A stretch of DNA of 64,000 nt from positions 518,658-582,657 of the forward strand of contig NZ_JAANNO010000001.1 in NCBI RefSeq assembly GCF_011250645.1, written 5' to 3'. Of this stretch, positions 8,653 through 19,261 are shown piece by piece. The notes beneath the pieces are model-generated. The model saw only the letters and a list, made by a program, of their open reading frames with translations, was not told where the DNA came from and did not search any database. This DNA is from Motilibacter aurantiacus. GTDB lineage: Bacteria > Actinomycetota > Actinomycetes > Motilibacterales > Motilibacteraceae. The translations under genes and the position numbers were made by a program. Each line of letters starts with the position of its first letter. Position 1 is the stretch's first letter.

Positions 8653-9908
8653 GCTCCGACCTGCACTCGCGGCTGCATGCGCTGGAGGACGACTCGCCCC
8701 TCCTGTCGCCGGACGCCTGGGCGGCCCGCGCGGCCCGGGCGCAGGCAGCGGCACGCGCGCGGACGACGCGGCGGCGGGCCGCTGCGGCCGCCGCCTCCGC
8801 TCTGGTGGCGCTTGCAGCGGTGATGACCCCGGTCGTCCTTACGAAGGAGGAGACGGAGCCTGCCGCTCCGCCGGTCAGTGGGCCGGGCACGTTCCCCCGG
8901 ACGCAGCCCGCCGTGCCGGACGACGGCTCGTCCGTGCCGGCGCTCGCGGACGCCCCGATACGCCGTGCCGCGATGCTGCACTCCGTCATCGACTGGGCCG
9001 CGTCGGACGTTCGAGACGTAGCGACCGGTGCCCGGATCACCGCCCGGCCGACGGCCCCTACCGGGTACACCGGGACCGTCGTCGTGGACGTGCTCGCCTA
9101 TGACGCGGACGGCAGCGGCTGGCGCCGGTTGCCGGGGCAGTTGCGGCGAGGGGCGTCCGAGGACCCGAGCCCGCCCGACGCCTTCGCCCAACTGTCCGAC
9201 GACGGTACGCGAACTGCGGGAGGCGGGCAGTTCATGCGGCCGGTCGTGGTGCGCACGTTCGTGTTCGCGACGGGTGAGCAGCGCGATTACAGCTTGGACC
9301 GGTTCGGCAGCGTCCGCGACCTGCGCTGGTCGCCGGACAACCGCTACATCGCGTTCGCACTGGGTGTCGCCCGTCCTGACCACACCAGCGCGGAACGCGG
9401 ACAGCGCCTGATGCTCCTGGACACGCGCACAGGTGAGTTCCGCACGCTGGCCCAGCAGGTGTCCGCACCGGTCGCGTGGAGCTCGGACTCCCGGCGGCTG
9501 GCGGCGGTCATCGGAGAGGCCGGCTCGAGAGCGCCGAAGCAACCCACGCTCGCCGTCATCGACGCGCGCTCGGGACACGTCAAGGACCTGACCCGGCGGC
9601 CCCTCTCCACGACCGGGGCCCCGGTCTGGTCGCGCGACGGCCGCACGCTCTGGGTCCTCGGCTACGGCAGCGCCGGACGCACCGTCCTGCGGACGGTGGA
9701 CGTCGACGGCGGTGGAGAGCGTGTCGAGCCGGTGCCGGGTGCAGGAGTCATGCCGATCACCGGACGTGGTGACGCGATCGTCGTGGCGGGCGGCTCCGGG
9801 TTGGGCCTGCTGAGTCCCGAGACGGGCCGCACGAGGCCCCTCACAGAAGTGCGATGGAGCGGCGGGAGCATGGCCCTCGGGATACTTCGTGAGGGCCACA
9901 TCCGCTGA
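8649..9908 (+). CDS. Membrane-anchored beta-propeller (TolB/PD40-like) protein, candidate anti-sigma/sensor
   Basis: 419 aa. A short cytoplasmic head (residues 1-42, HSRLHALEDDSPLLSPDAWAARA) precedes one membrane helix (about 44-64), a Pro/Thr-rich linker and a large extracellular part. The latter has repeated propeller blades such as VRDLRWSPDNRYIAFAL, PVAWSSDSRRLAAVI and APVWSRDGRTLWVLGY, typical of WD40-like PD40 repeats. It overlaps the sigma factor stop by four bases. The arrangement suggests the head contacts the sigma factor and the propeller senses an external ligand, but no zinc-binding anti-sigma motif (HxxxCxxC) is present. Function is therefore inferred from position. Confidence 0.75.
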   Translation: MSSDLHSRLHALEDDSPLLSPDAWAARAARAQAAARARTTRRRAAAAAASALVALAAVMTPVVLTKEETEPAAPPVSGPGTFPRTQPAVPDDGSSVPALADAPIRRAAMLHSVIDWAASDVRDVATGARITARPTAPTGYTGTVVVDVLAYDADGSGWRRLPGQLRRGASEDPSPPDAFAQLSDDGTRTAGGGQFMRPVVVRTFVFATGEQRDYSLDRFGSVRDLRWSPDNRYIAFALGVARPDHTSAERGQRLMLLDTRTGEFRTLAQQVSAPVAWSSDSRRLAAVIGEAGSRAPKQPTLAVIDARSGHVKDLTRRPLSTTGAPVWSRDGRTLWVLGYGSAGRTVLRTVDVDGGGERVEPVPGAGVMPITGRGDAIVVAGGSGLGLLSPETGRTRPLTEVRWSGGSMALGILREGHIR

Positions 9909-9985
9909 CGCTCCGGGAAGGCACGCGGCGCCCACTGCCGCTCCCCCACGACGGCAGACGCCGCCCGCCCGCGCCGCAGCACAGC

Positions 9986-11014
9986 TCAAGCCGAGCGATC
10001 CACCACCACGTCGCACAGCGCCTCGAGCGCGGCCTTGGCCGGGACGTCCGGCAGCGGCGCGAGCGTGGCCCGTGCCCGCTCGGCCCACCGCCGCAGATCG
10101 GCCTGCGCGGCGTCCACCGCGGGGTGCGCGCGCAGCAGCCCCAGCGCCTCGGCGAGCGCGGCGTCGGAGGACAGGTCGCCGTCGAGCAGCTCGATGAGCC
10201 GCGCGTCGGCCGGGTCGCGTACGTCCGCAAGCCGCCGCGCGTGCAGCACCGGCAGCGTCGGGACCCCCTCGCGCAGGTCGGTGCCGAGCGCCTTGCCGGA
10301 CAGCCCGCTCTCCCCCGCCACGTCGAGCAGGTCGTCCGAGAGCTGGAACGCGACACCGATGAGCTCGCCGTACGTCGTCAGCACGTCGTCCACGCCGGCG
10401 GGCGCGCCGCTCTGCCAGGCGCCGAAGCGGCCGCTGGTCGCGATGAGCGAGCCGGTCTTGTCCGCGAGCACGTCGAGGTAGTGCTCGACGGGGTCGGTGC
10501 CCTCCGGCGGCTTGATCGTCTCGCGGATCTGGCCGGTGATGAGCCGTTCGAAGGTGCGCGCCTGCAGCCGCACGGCGTCCGGCCCGAGGTCGGCGACGAG
10601 GTGCGCGGCCCGGGCGAAGAGGAAGTCGCCGGTGAGGATGGCCATCGAGTTGCCGTAGCGGGCGTTGGCGCTGGGGGCGCCGCGCCGCAGCGGCGCCTCG
10701 TCCATGACGTCGTCGTGGTAGAGCGAGGCCAGGTGGGTCAGCTCGACCACGACCGCCGCAGGGACGACGCCCGCCGCCTTCGGGTCGCCGAACTGCGCGG
10801 CCAGCAGGACGAGCAGCGGCCGGAAGCGCTTGCCGCCGGCGTCGACGAGGTGCCGGGAGGCCTCCGTGACGAAGCCGAGGGAGCTGCTCACGCACTCGCG
10901 GAGCAGCTCCTCCACCTCGTCGAGCCCCTGGGCGAGGCTCGCCTCGAGCTCGGCGTGGATCGGGGGCAGCCCGAGCAGCTGACCAGCGGTCGGCGGACTG
11001 GAAGACGCGGTCAC
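9986..11014 (-). CDS. Long-chain polyprenyl diphosphate synthase (menaquinone side chain)
   Basis: Trans-isoprenyl diphosphate synthase, 342 aa. First aspartate-rich motif DDVMD (residues 101-105), second DDLLD (227-231), GGKRFRP for substrate binding at about 60-66, and KTGSLIATS. It extends farnesyl or geranylgeranyl diphosphate with IPP to give the prenyl tail attached by MenA. Chain length cannot be read from sequence; hepta- to nonaprenyl is usual in actinobacteria. The GTG start leaves an eight-base gap after the nuoN stop, so it is probably the last gene of the nuo transcript, linking complex I to quinone supply. Confidence 0.9.
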   Translation of the reverse strand: MTASSSPPTAGQLLGLPPIHAELEASLAQGLDEVEELLRECVSSSLGFVTEASRHLVDAGGKRFRPLLVLLAAQFGDPKAAGVVPAAVVVELTHLASLYHDDVMDEAPLRRGAPSANARYGNSMAILTGDFLFARAAHLVADLGPDAVRLQARTFERLITGQIRETIKPPEGTDPVEHYLDVLADKTGSLIATSGRFGAWQSGAPAGVDDVLTTYGELIGVAFQLSDDLLDVAGESGLSGKALGTDLREGVPTLPVLHARRLADVRDPADARLIELLDGDLSSDAALAEALGLLRAHPAVDAAQADLRRWAERARATLAPLPDVPAKAALEALCDVVVDRSA

Positions 11015-11022
11015 GGCGCCCG

Positions 11023-12615
11023 TCAGCGGACGAAGGCCGCGGCGTCGCCGGCCAGGTCGAGGACGGGCTGAGGAATCACTCCGAGCACGAGAGTGACGGT
11101 AACGCCTAGCGCGAGCGCGACCGTCGTGAGGATGCTCGGAACGGCCACCGTGGGCCCGTCGGCGGCCGGCTCGCTGAAGAACATGAGCACGATGACGCGC
11201 ACGTAGAAGAACGCCGCCACGACCGAGGCGAGCACGGCCACGATCACCACCGGCGACGCCCCCCCGTCCAGCGCGGCGGAGAACACGGCGTACTTGCTCA
11301 TGAAGCCGGACGTCAGCGGGATGCCCGCGAACGAGAGCAGGAACAGTGCGAACGCGCCCGCGACCAGCGGGGACCGCCTCCCGAGCCCGGCCCACTGGGA
11401 CAGGTGGGTGGCCTCGCCGGCCGGGTCGCGCACCATCGTCACGACGGCGAACGCCCCGATCGTCGCGAAGCCGTAGGCGAGCAGGTAGAACAGCACGCCC
11501 CGCAGCCCGGCGTCGTCGGCCGCGAGCACCCCGACGAGCACGAAGCCGGCGTGGGCGATCGAGGAGTACGCCAGCATGCGCTTCACGTCCTGCTGGGTGA
11601 GCGAGATCACCGCGCCCACCAGCATGGTGAGGATCGCGACACCCCACATGAGGGGCCGCCACTCCCACCTCAGCCCGCCGAAGGCCACGTAGTAGATCCG
11701 CAGCAGCGCGCCGAAGGCCGCCACCTTGGTGCAGGCGGCCATGAACGCGGTGACCGCGGTCGGGGCGCCCTGGTAGACGTCGGGCGTCCACGCGTGGAAC
11801 GGCGCGGCGCCGGCCTTGAACAGCAGGCCGACGGTGACCAGCGCGACGCCGCTGAGCAGCAGCACGTCGCTGCCGGCGGCCTGGCTGGTCGCGTCGGCGA
11901 TCTCGGAGAGCCGCACCGAGCCGGCGTAGCCGTACAGCAGCGCGACGCCGTAGAGGAAGAAGGCCGACGAGAACGCCCCGAGCAGGAAGTACTTCATCGC
12001 GGCCTCCTGCGACAGCAGGCGGCGGCGCCGGGCGAGCCCGCAGAGCAGGTAGAGCGGGAGCGACAGCACCTCGAGCGCGACGAACGCCACGAGCAGGTCG
12101 TTGGCGGCCGGGAAGAGCAGCATGCCGCCGACGGCGAAGAGGGTCAGCGGGAAGACCTCGGTCTGCGCCGCCCCGGCACGCGTCACCTCCAGCTCGGCCG
12201 GCGAGCCGGGCACCGTCGAGGCCTGCGCGGCGAACGCGCCGCTCGGCCCCGGGTCGAGCCGGCGCTCGGCCAGCAGCAGCACGGCGACGAGGGCGAGCAG
12301 CAGGACGGTGCCCTGCAGGAACAGTGCGGGCCCGTCCACGGTGACCGCGCCCTCCGCGACGACCGCGTCCGCGCCCTTCCAGTCGTCCCCGGACGCCACC
12401 AGCACGACGGCGACGAAGGCGCCGACGAGCCCGAGCAGCGAGAGCCCGACCTGGATCCCCCAGCGCGCGGCCCGCGGGGCGAACGCCTCCACGAGGACGC
12501 CGAGGACCGCGGCGCCGAACACCACGAACAGCGGCGACAGGGCGCCGTACTCGATGTGCGGGGCGGGGATGCTGTCCGCGGCGGAGACCGCGGACACCCC
12601 GGCAAGGACCGTCAT
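11023..12615 (-). CDS. nuoN: NADH-quinone oxidoreductase subunit N
   Basis: Antiporter-like membrane subunit of complex I, 530 aa, with about 14 helices. Conserved parts are LLFKAGAAPFHAWTPDVYQGAPTAVTAFM with the mid-membrane lysine, and QQDVKRMLAYSSIAHAGFVLVG. It carries out one of the proton translocation steps at the distal membrane arm. ATG overlaps the nuoM stop (ATGA). A Pro/Gly-rich insert around residues 136-150 lies between early helices. Length is usual for actinobacterial NuoN. Confidence 0.95.
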   Translation of the reverse strand: MTVLAGVSAVSAADSIPAPHIEYGALSPLFVVFGAAVLGVLVEAFAPRAARWGIQVGLSLLGLVGAFVAVVLVASGDDWKGADAVVAEGAVTVDGPALFLQGTVLLLALVAVLLLAERRLDPGPSGAFAAQASTVPGSPAELEVTRAGAAQTEVFPLTLFAVGGMLLFPAANDLLVAFVALEVLSLPLYLLCGLARRRRLLSQEAAMKYFLLGAFSSAFFLYGVALLYGYAGSVRLSEIADATSQAAGSDVLLLSGVALVTVGLLFKAGAAPFHAWTPDVYQGAPTAVTAFMAACTKVAAFGALLRIYYVAFGGLRWEWRPLMWGVAILTMLVGAVISLTQQDVKRMLAYSSIAHAGFVLVGVLAADDAGLRGVLFYLLAYGFATIGAFAVVTMVRDPAGEATHLSQWAGLGRRSPLVAGAFALFLLSFAGIPLTSGFMSKYAVFSAALDGGASPVVIVAVLASVVAAFFYVRVIVLMFFSEPAADGPTVAVPSILTTVALALGVTVTLVLGVIPQPVLDLAGDAAAFVR

Positions 12616-14162
12616 CGCCCGTTCTCCTGCTCCGCCGTGGCCGGCACGGCCGGCGCCGGGTCGCCCTGGTTGACCGACTCCAACGTCCGCTCCACCGCCG
12701 GGTTGATGACGTCGAGGGCCAGCTGCGGCGCGACGCCGAGCCCGAGCAGCAGCGCGATCACCGGCGCCACGGCCCAGACCTCGCGGGCACGCAGGTCACG
12801 GAACCCCTCGACCGCCTTCGCCACGGGACCGGTCATCACCCGTTGGTAGACGATCAGGATGTAGAGCGCGGCGAGCACGATGCCGAGCGTCGCGACGATC
12901 GCCGCCACGGTGTAGCGGCCGTACGTCCCTGCGAGCACGAGGAACTCGCTGACGAAGCTGGAGAACCCGGGCAGCGCGAGGCTGGACAGGCCCGCCATGA
13001 GGAAGAGCCCGGCCAGGACCGGCGCCACGCGCTGCACACCGCCGAAGTCCGCGATCCGCCGCGAGCCTCGCCGGGAGGCGAGCATCCCCGCGAGCAGGAA
13101 GAGCGCGGCGGTCGAGAAGCCGTGGCTGAGCATGTAGAGCGTCGAGCCCGCCTGGCCCTGGGACGTCATCGCGAAGACGCCGAGCGCGATGAACCCGAAG
13201 TGCGACACGGAGGTGTACGCGATCAGCCGCATGAGGTCGACCTGGCCGATGGCGACCAGCGCCCCGTAGATCACACCGACGACGCAGAGCACGATCACGG
13301 CGGGCCGCGCCCACACCGACGCGTCCGGGAAGAGCGGCAGGCAGTACGCGATCATGCCGAAGGTGCCGATCTTGTCGAGCACGCCGACGAGCATGACCGC
13401 GCCACCGGGCGGCGCCTCGGACGCCGCGTCCGGCAGCCAAGTGTGCAGCGGCCAGAGCGGGGCCTTGATGGCGAACGCGATGAAGAACCCCAGGAAGAGC
13501 CAGCGCTGGGTCGTGGGGTCGATGGACGCGCCCTCGAGCGTGCTGCGCAGGAAGCCCTGCTCCCCGCCCGGCCCGGCGACGTAGAGGCCGATGACCGAAG
13601 CCAGCATCAGCAGTCCGCCGAGCAGCGAGTAGATCAGGAACTTGACCGCGGCGTACGAGCGCTGCGCGCCGCCGAAACCGCCGATGATGAAGTACATCGG
13701 GATGAGCACTGCCTCGAACAGCACGTAGAACAGGAAGACGTCCGTCGCCGCGAAGACCCCGACGAGGATGCCCTCCGTGGTCAGCATGAGCGCGAAGAAC
13801 GTCTGCACCCGCCGTGCCCCCTGCACCTCGGTGACGTCGTGCCACGAGGCCAGCAGGCAGACCGGTGTCAGCAGCGCGACGAGCGCGAGCAGCACCAGCG
13901 CGATGCCGTCGACGCCCAACGCATAGCTGACACCGAACTCAGGAATCCACCTGTGGTACTCGGTGAACTGGAAGGTGCCGGCCCCGTCGGTGTCGAACTG
14001 CAGGCCGATCGCCACGACGAGCGCGAGCACGATGAGGGAGACGGCGACCGCCAGCTGCTTGGCCAGCAGCTCACGGCCGCGCGGCACGGCGGCCACGGCC
14101 ACGGCGCCGACGAGGGGGACGGCGGCGAGCACGCTCAGCCAGGGGAACTCGGGATCGTTCAC
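12612..14162 (-). CDS. nuoM: NADH-quinone oxidoreductase subunit M
   Basis: Antiporter-like membrane subunit, 516 aa. Family signatures are FVLFEAVLIPMYFIIGGFGG with the essential glutamate, AFAIKAPLWPLHTWLPDAASEAPPGGAVMLVGVLDKIGTFG, and LMRLIAYTSVSHFGFIALG. It shares the proton-pump fold of NuoL and NuoN. It starts six bases after nuoL and its stop overlaps nuoN, in the standard nuo gene order. Confidence 0.96.
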   Translation of the reverse strand: MNDPEFPWLSVLAAVPLVGAVAVAAVPRGRELLAKQLAVAVSLIVLALVVAIGLQFDTDGAGTFQFTEYHRWIPEFGVSYALGVDGIALVLLALVALLTPVCLLASWHDVTEVQGARRVQTFFALMLTTEGILVGVFAATDVFLFYVLFEAVLIPMYFIIGGFGGAQRSYAAVKFLIYSLLGGLLMLASVIGLYVAGPGGEQGFLRSTLEGASIDPTTQRWLFLGFFIAFAIKAPLWPLHTWLPDAASEAPPGGAVMLVGVLDKIGTFGMIAYCLPLFPDASVWARPAVIVLCVVGVIYGALVAIGQVDLMRLIAYTSVSHFGFIALGVFAMTSQGQAGSTLYMLSHGFSTAALFLLAGMLASRRGSRRIADFGGVQRVAPVLAGLFLMAGLSSLALPGFSSFVSEFLVLAGTYGRYTVAAIVATLGIVLAALYILIVYQRVMTGPVAKAVEGFRDLRAREVWAVAPVIALLLGLGVAPQLALDVINPAVERTLESVNQGDPAPAVPATAEQENGR

Positions 14163-14168
14163 GCGCCG

Positions 14169-16121
14169 TCAGATCCTCACGAGGAGAAGGGCGCCGACCA
14201 CGAGGGCGGCGCCACCGAGCATGGACAGGGCGTAGCTGCGCACGAACCCGGTCTGCAGCCTGCGCAGCCGGCCGGAGGTTCCGCCCACGAGGGCGGCGAA
14301 GCCGTTCACCACGCCGTCCACGCCGCGGTTGTCCGCGTAGACCAGCGAGCGGGTGAGGTACTGGCCCGGGCGCATGAGCACGGCCTCGTTGACCGCGTCC
14401 TGGTAGAGGTCGCGCCGCGCGGCGATGGTGGCCGGGGAGCCCACCGGGGCGACGACCGGGACCTCGCGCCGCCCGTACTGCAGCCAGGCCCCCGCCGCGC
14501 CACCTGCCACGACGAGCAGCGTCAGCAGGGTCACGACGATGGGCGAGAGCGTCGTGACGCCCTCCTCCTCGCCGTGCCCGCCGACCACCGGCTCGAGCCA
14601 GTCCTGCAGCATGCCGCCGTACGCCAGCACCCCGCCGAGGAACACCGAGCCGAGCGCCAGCACGACCATCGGGGCGGTCATGACCGCCGGCGCCTCGTGC
14701 GGGTGGGCGTCGTCGGCCCAGCGGCGCGGGCCGAAGAAGGTCATCACCATCACGCGGGTCATGTAGAACGCGGTGATGCCGGCCCCGAGCAGCGCCACGA
14801 CGCCGAGCGTCCAGCCCTTGACACCGCCCTCGTGGAACGCGGTCTCGATGATCTTGTCCTTGCTCCAGAAGCCGGACAGCAGCGGGAAGCCGATGATCGC
14901 GAGGTAGCCGAGCCCGAAGGTCACGAAGGTCACCGGCATGACCGAGCGCAGCCCGCCGAAGCGGCGCATGTCGGTGGTGTCGTTCATTGCGTGCATGACG
15001 GACCCGGCGCCGAGGAAGAGCCCGGCCTTGAAGAAGCCGTGGGTCAGCAGGTGGAAGACCGCCACCGCGTACCCCGCCGGCCCGAGCCCGGCTGCGAGGA
15101 CCATGTAGCCGATCTGGCTCATCGTCGAGGCCGCGAGCGCCTTCTTGATGTCGTCCTTGGCCAGGCCGATCACGGCCCCGAAGACCAGCGTGACCGCGCC
15201 CACGATCGCCACGACCAGCTGTGCCGTGGGGGCGAGGTCGAAGATCGGCCCGGAGCGGACGATGAGGTAGACGCCGGCGGTGACCATCGTGGCGGCATGG
15301 ATGAGCGCCGAGACCGGCGTCGGGCCGGCCATGGCGTCGCCGAGCCAGGACTGCAGCGGCAGCTGCGCGGACTTGCCGCAGGCCGCCAGCAGGAGCAGCA
15401 GGCCGATGGCCGTGAGCGTCCCCTCGCCGGCCCCGGCCGCGGCGGCGTGCACCCGCACGAAGTCCGTGGCGCCGAAGGTGGTGAACATCAGGATGATCGC
15501 GAGCGACATGCCGACGTCGCCGACCCGGTTGGCGACGAACGCCTTCTTCGCCGCCGTGGCGTAGGCCGGGTTGCGCCCCCAGAACCCGATCAGCAGGTAC
15601 GACGCGAGGCCGACGCCCTCCCAGCCGATGTAGACCGTGAAGTAGTCCGACCCGAGGACGAGCAGCAGCATCGCCGCGACGAAGAGGTTGAGGTAGGCGA
15701 AGAACCGGCGCCGGTCGGGGTCGCGCGCCATGTAGCCGATCGAGTAGACGTGGATCAGCGTGCCGACGCCGGTGATGAGCAGCACGAACGCCATCGACAG
15801 CTGGTCCAGCTGCAGCGCGATGTCGACGTGGAAGCGCCCGACGTCGATCGCGGTCCAGAGCTTCTGGACCGTCGCGCGCTCGGCGGCGTCGCGCCCGATC
15901 ATGTCCAGCCAGAGCACCAGCGCCACGACGAAGGACGCCGCCGAGGCGAGCGTCCCGAGCAGGTGCCCGAACCCGTCCGTGCGGCGGCCGCCGAGCAGCA
16001 GGACCGTCGCCCCCGCGATCGGGAAGGCGAGCAGCAGCCACGTCAGGTCGGCGGTGCCGCTGGCCTGCGCCACGGACGCGGGCTCGGCGGCCGCCAGCAC
16101 CGGCGCGTACGGGAAGCTCAC
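14169..16121 (-). CDS. nuoL: NADH-quinone oxidoreductase subunit L
   Basis: Largest antiporter-like subunit, 650 aa. The family core [64 protein letters not shown] and [21 protein letters not shown] is intact. The C-terminal amphipathic lateral helix region is expected from about residue 520 onward. It is separated by 36 bases from nuoK, the largest gap inside the operon apart from nuoA-nuoB, so it may have its own ribosome binding site rather than stop-start coupling. Confidence 0.96.
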   Translation of the reverse strand: MSFPYAPVLAAAEPASVAQASGTADLTWLLLAFPIAGATVLLLGGRRTDGFGHLLGTLASAASFVVALVLWLDMIGRDAAERATVQKLWTAIDVGRFHVDIALQLDQLSMAFVLLITGVGTLIHVYSIGYMARDPDRRRFFAYLNLFVAAMLLLVLGSDYFTVYIGWEGVGLASYLLIGFWGRNPAYATAAKKAFVANRVGDVGMSLAIILMFTTFGATDFVRVHAAAAGAGEGTLTAIGLLLLLAACGKSAQLPLQSWLGDAMAGPTPVSALIHAATMVTAGVYLIVRSGPIFDLAPTAQLVVAIVGAVTLVFGAVIGLAKDDIKKALAASTMSQIGYMVLAAGLGPAGYAVAVFHLLTHGFFKAGLFLGAGSVMHAMNDTTDMRRFGGLRSVMPVTFVTFGLGYLAIIGFPLLSGFWSKDKIIETAFHEGGVKGWTLGVVALLGAGITAFYMTRVMVMTFFGPRRWADDAHPHEAPAVMTAPMVVLALGSVFLGGVLAYGGMLQDWLEPVVGGHGEEEGVTTLSPIVVTLLTLLVVAGGAAGAWLQYGRREVPVVAPVGSPATIAARRDLYQDAVNEAVLMRPGQYLTRSLVYADNRGVDGVVNGFAALVGGTSGRLRRLQTGFVRSYALSMLGGAALVVGALLLVRI

Positions 16122-16157
16122 GTCGTCTCTCCGTCAGTCACTGCGGGTCCGTCCGTC

Positions 16158-16457
16158 TCAGTACTTGAGGAGGTTGGCGTCGTCGACCGAGGTGGACCGC
16201 CGCGTCCGGAAGATCGTCACGATGATGGCGAGCCCCACCACGACCTCCGCCGCGGCCACCACCATCACGAAGAACGCGATGACCTGGCCGTCGAGGTTGC
16301 CGTGGATGCGGGCGAAGGTGACGAAGGCCAGGTTGGTGGCGTTGAGCATCAGCTCCACGCACATGAAGACCACGATGGCGTTGCGCCGCAGCAGCACGCC
16401 TGCCGCGCCGATCGTGAAGAGGATCGCGGACAGGTACAGGTAGTTCTGCACGCCCAT
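16158..16457 (-). CDS. nuoK: NADH-quinone oxidoreductase subunit K
   Basis: Small three-helix membrane subunit, 99 aa, homologous to MrpC. The conserved glutamate lies in [16 protein letters not shown], and a second acidic position is in [13 protein letters not shown]. It is part of the proton path near the quinone-binding end of the membrane arm. ATG 16457 overlaps the nuoJ stop. Confidence 0.96.
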   Translation of the reverse strand: MGVQNYLYLSAILFTIGAAGVLLRRNAIVVFMCVELMLNATNLAFVTFARIHGNLDGQVIAFFVMVVAAAEVVVGLAIIVTIFRTRRSTSVDDANLLKY

Positions 16458-17296
16458 CAGTAGCGCCCTCCGTGCGGCGGCTCCGGGCGCACGTCCTCCG
16501 GCGCCTCTCCGGCCTCGAGCGACCGCTGCTCCGTGGCCTCGACCTCGGGGGCCGCCTCGCGGACGTCGCCGCGCGCCACGAGCACGCGGGACACCGACAG
16601 GTCCGCGGTGCTCCCGTCGGGCAGCAGCGCCGGGAAGTCGACGGCATTGTGCCGCGCGTACACGCCGGGGGGAGGCAGCGGGCCGGGGTGCTCGTCGGAG
16701 CGGAACCGTTCCTCCGACAGCTCGCGCTGGGTCTTGCGCGCCGTGAGCCGCTCGCGGTGCGCCAGCACCATCGCGCCGACGGCCGCGGTGATGAGCAGCG
16801 CGCTCGTCACCTCGAAGGCCAGCACGTAGTCGGTGAAGAGCAGCCGGGCGATGCCCTCGACGTTGCCGTCGGCGTTGGCCGCCCCGAGCCCGACGACCGT
16901 GACGTCGTCGAACGCGGCCGAGCCGAGGGCGCCCACGAGCAGCACGCCGAACCCCAGAGCGAGCAGCAGCCCGGTGAGCCGCTGCCCGCGCAGGGTCTCG
17001 ACCAGAGAGTCGCTGGAGTCGACGCCCACGAGCATGAGGACGAACAGGAAGAGCATCATCACGGCGCCGGTGTAGACGACGACCTGCACCACGCCGAGGA
17101 ACGGCCCGCTCTGGGCGAGGTAGAACACGGCGAGGACCATCATGGTCAGCGCGAGCAGCAGAGCCGAGTGGACCGCCTTGCGCACGAACAGCATCGCCAG
17201 CGCCGCGAGGACCGCGATCGGCCCCAGCACCCAGAAGCCGAACGCCTCGGCCCCCGAGGTCTGCTGGGCCGCGGCGAGCAGCGGGTCGGGGCTCAC
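16457..17296 (-). CDS. nuoJ: NADH-quinone oxidoreductase subunit J
   Basis: Membrane subunit of 279 aa with five helices in the first 165 residues. The family motif [23 protein letters not shown], in helix 3, includes the pi-bulge region known from complex I structures. A hydrophilic C-terminal tail of about 100 residues (from [18 protein letters not shown]) is much longer than in Escherichia coli and common in actinobacteria. GTG start overlaps the nuoI stop (GTGA); the stop overlaps nuoK. Confidence 0.95.
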   Translation of the reverse strand: MSPDPLLAAAQQTSGAEAFGFWVLGPIAVLAALAMLFVRKAVHSALLLALTMMVLAVFYLAQSGPFLGVVQVVVYTGAVMMLFLFVLMLVGVDSSDSLVETLRGQRLTGLLLALGFGVLLVGALGSAAFDDVTVVGLGAANADGNVEGIARLLFTDYVLAFEVTSALLITAAVGAMVLAHRERLTARKTQRELSEERFRSDEHPGPLPPPGVYARHNAVDFPALLPDGSTADLSVSRVLVARGDVREAAPEVEATEQRSLEAGEAPEDVRPEPPHGGRY

Positions 17297-17946
17297 AGCG
17301 GTGCCTCCTCGGCGGGCGTGACGATCGGCCGGCCCGCACGCTCGGCGGCGTACCGGATCTGGGCGTCGGTCGCCCCGGACACCCGGCCGCCGTAGTAGTC
17401 GTCCGCGTCTGTGCCCTCGACCATCGGGTGCGGCGCGGGCACCATGCCCGAGAGCATGGGGCCGAGCAGGTCCTGCTTCTCGAAGATGAGGTCGGCCCGT
17501 GAGGTGTCCGCCAGCTCGTACTCGTTGGTCATCGTGAGCGCGCGCGTGGGGCAGGCCTCGATGCACAGGCCGCAGAAAATACAGCGGAGGTAGTTGATCT
17601 GGTAGACGCGGCCGTAGCGCTCACCGGGGGAGTAGCGCTCCTCCTCGGTGTTGTCGGCGCCCTCGACGTAGATCGCGTCCGCCGGGCAGGCCCAGGCGCA
17701 GAGCTCGCAGCCGATGCACTTCTCCAGCCCGTCCGGGTAGCGGTTGAGCTGGTGCCGGCCGTGGAACCGCGGCGCGGTCGGCTTCTTCTCCTCGGGGTAC
17801 TGCTCGGTCACGACCTTCTTGAACATCGTCGAGAACGTGACGCCGAAGCCCTTGACCGGGTCGAGAGCGCCCGGCTGGGGGCGGTCCGCCCCGGCGGGGG
17901 CCGTCGTCCCGGCCGGACGGGTCGCGGGTGTGCGTTCCTCAGCCAC
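17293..17946 (-). CDS. nuoI: NADH-quinone oxidoreductase subunit I
   Basis: Peripheral-arm ferredoxin-like subunit carrying clusters N6a and N6b, 217 aa. The two 4Fe-4S motifs are [12 protein letters not shown] (C77, C80, C83, C87) and [12 protein letters not shown] (C122, C125, C128, C132). The first 30 residues are a low-complexity Ala/Pro/Thr extension. GTG 17946 is chosen because AGGAGGG stands about six bases upstream; it overlaps nuoH by eight bases. A start at 17982 would give 12 extra Arg-rich residues without such a site. Confidence 0.95.
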   Translation of the reverse strand: MAEERTPATRPAGTTAPAGADRPQPGALDPVKGFGVTFSTMFKKVVTEQYPEEKKPTAPRFHGRHQLNRYPDGLEKCIGCELCAWACPADAIYVEGADNTEEERYSPGERYGRVYQINYLRCIFCGLCIEACPTRALTMTNEYELADTSRADLIFEKQDLLGPMLSGMVPAPHPMVEGTDADDYYGGRVSGATDAQIRYAAERAGRPIVTPAEEAPL

Positions 17947-19261
17947 GGTCGCCCTCCTGCGCTGCGTCGGTCTCGGTCGCACGTCCCTGCTCGCCCGCGC
18001 GGGCCGCCCCGGCGTACGCCGGCTCGTCCGGGCCCTGGCCCGGCAGCGGGGGCACCGGGAAGCCCCCGGCGAAGGCGTCGCGCTGCGTGGGGGCCGTGCG
18101 CACCTGGAGCCGGGTGGACTCCCGGCGGGCGGCCACGGCGTCCCACACGAAGCTCAGCACCAGCCCGACGATCAGCACGCCGGCGAAGGTGAACAGCAGC
18201 GTGCGGGTGTCGACGTCGGTCTCGCGCCGCACGGTCATCACGGTCGCCAGCAGCACGATCCAGGCCAGCGAGGCCGGGATCAGCCCCTTCCAGCCCAGCT
18301 TCATGAACTGGTCGTAGCGCAGCCGGGGCAGGGTGCCGCGCAGCCACACGAACACGAAGATCAGCAGGACGACCTTCGAGACCCACCACAGCAGCGGCCA
18401 CCAGCCCTCGTTCGCCCCGTCCCACAGCGAGATGGGCCAGGGCGCGCGCCACCCGCCGAGGAACAGCGTCGTCGCGAGGGCGGAGACGTTGACCATGTTG
18501 ATGTACTCGGCGAGGAAGAACAGCGCGAACTTCAGCGACGAGTACTCCGTGTGGAAGCCGCCGACTAGCTCGCCCTCGGCCTCCGGCAGGTCGAACGGCG
18601 CCCGGTTCGTCTCGCCCACCATCGCGATGAGGTAGATCGCGAACGAGGGGAAGAGCAGGATGCCGTACCACCAGTCCGACTGCTGCGCGACGATCTCGGA
18701 CGTCGACATCGACCCGGCGACGAGGAAGACCGCGACGAACGACAGCCCCATCGCGATCTCGTAGGAGATCATCTGCGCCGACGAGCGCAACCCGCCCAGC
18801 AGCGGGTAGGTCGAGCCGCTGGACCAGCCGGCGAGCACGATCCCGTAGATCCCGACCGACGCGATGGCCAGGACGTAGAGCACGCCGACCGGGAAGTCGG
18901 CCAGCTGCAAGGTCGTCCGCTCGCCGAAGATCGAGACTTCCGGCCCGAACGGGATGACCGCGAAGGCCAGGAACGCCGGGGCCGTCGAGATGACAGGGGC
19001 GAGGAAGAAGACGACCTTGTCGGCGGTGCTCGGTGTCAGGTCCTCCTTGAACGCCAGCTTCACCCCGTCGGCGAGGGACTGCAGGCTGCCGAACGGGCCG
19101 TGCCGGTTCGGGCCGATGCGGTGCTGCATGCGGGCGACGACGCGCCGCTCGAACACGATGTTGAACAGCGTGATGAGGACGAGGAAGCCGAAGACGCAGA
19201 CCGCCTTGAAGGCGATGAGCCACCACGGGTCGTCGGCGAGCAGGCTCGCGGTGTCGTTCAT
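17939..19261 (-). CDS. nuoH: NADH-quinone oxidoreductase subunit H
   Basis: Membrane subunit forming the quinone chamber entrance, 440 aa. Conserved segments are [29 protein letters not shown] and [27 protein letters not shown], the loop lining the quinone site. A hydrophilic C-terminal tail of about 60 residues follows the last helix. ATG 19261 overlaps the nuoG stop (ATGA) and its own stop overlaps nuoI by eight bases. Confidence 0.96.
   Translation of the reverse strand: MNDTASLLADDPWWLIAFKAVCVFGFLVLITLFNIVFERRVVARMQHRIGPNRHGPFGSLQSLADGVKLAFKEDLTPSTADKVVFFLAPVISTAPAFLAFAVIPFGPEVSIFGERTTLQLADFPVGVLYVLAIASVGIYGIVLAGWSSGSTYPLLGGLRSSAQMISYEIAMGLSFVAVFLVAGSMSTSEIVAQQSDWWYGILLFPSFAIYLIAMVGETNRAPFDLPEAEGELVGGFHTEYSSLKFALFFLAEYINMVNVSALATTLFLGGWRAPWPISLWDGANEGWWPLLWWVSKVVLLIFVFVWLRGTLPRLRYDQFMKLGWKGLIPASLAWIVLLATVMTVRRETDVDTRTLLFTFAGVLIVGLVLSFVWDAVAARRESTRLQVRTAPTQRDAFAGGFPVPPLPGQGPDEPAYAGAARAGEQGRATETDAAQEGDRG

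Noticed and set aside
12843-16463. A 1206-codon plus-strand frame opposite nuoM, nuoL and nuoK
   Set aside because: It is the antisense shadow of well-conserved nuo genes in high-GC DNA, rich in Asp, Glu, His, Arg and Gln, with no domain similarity.
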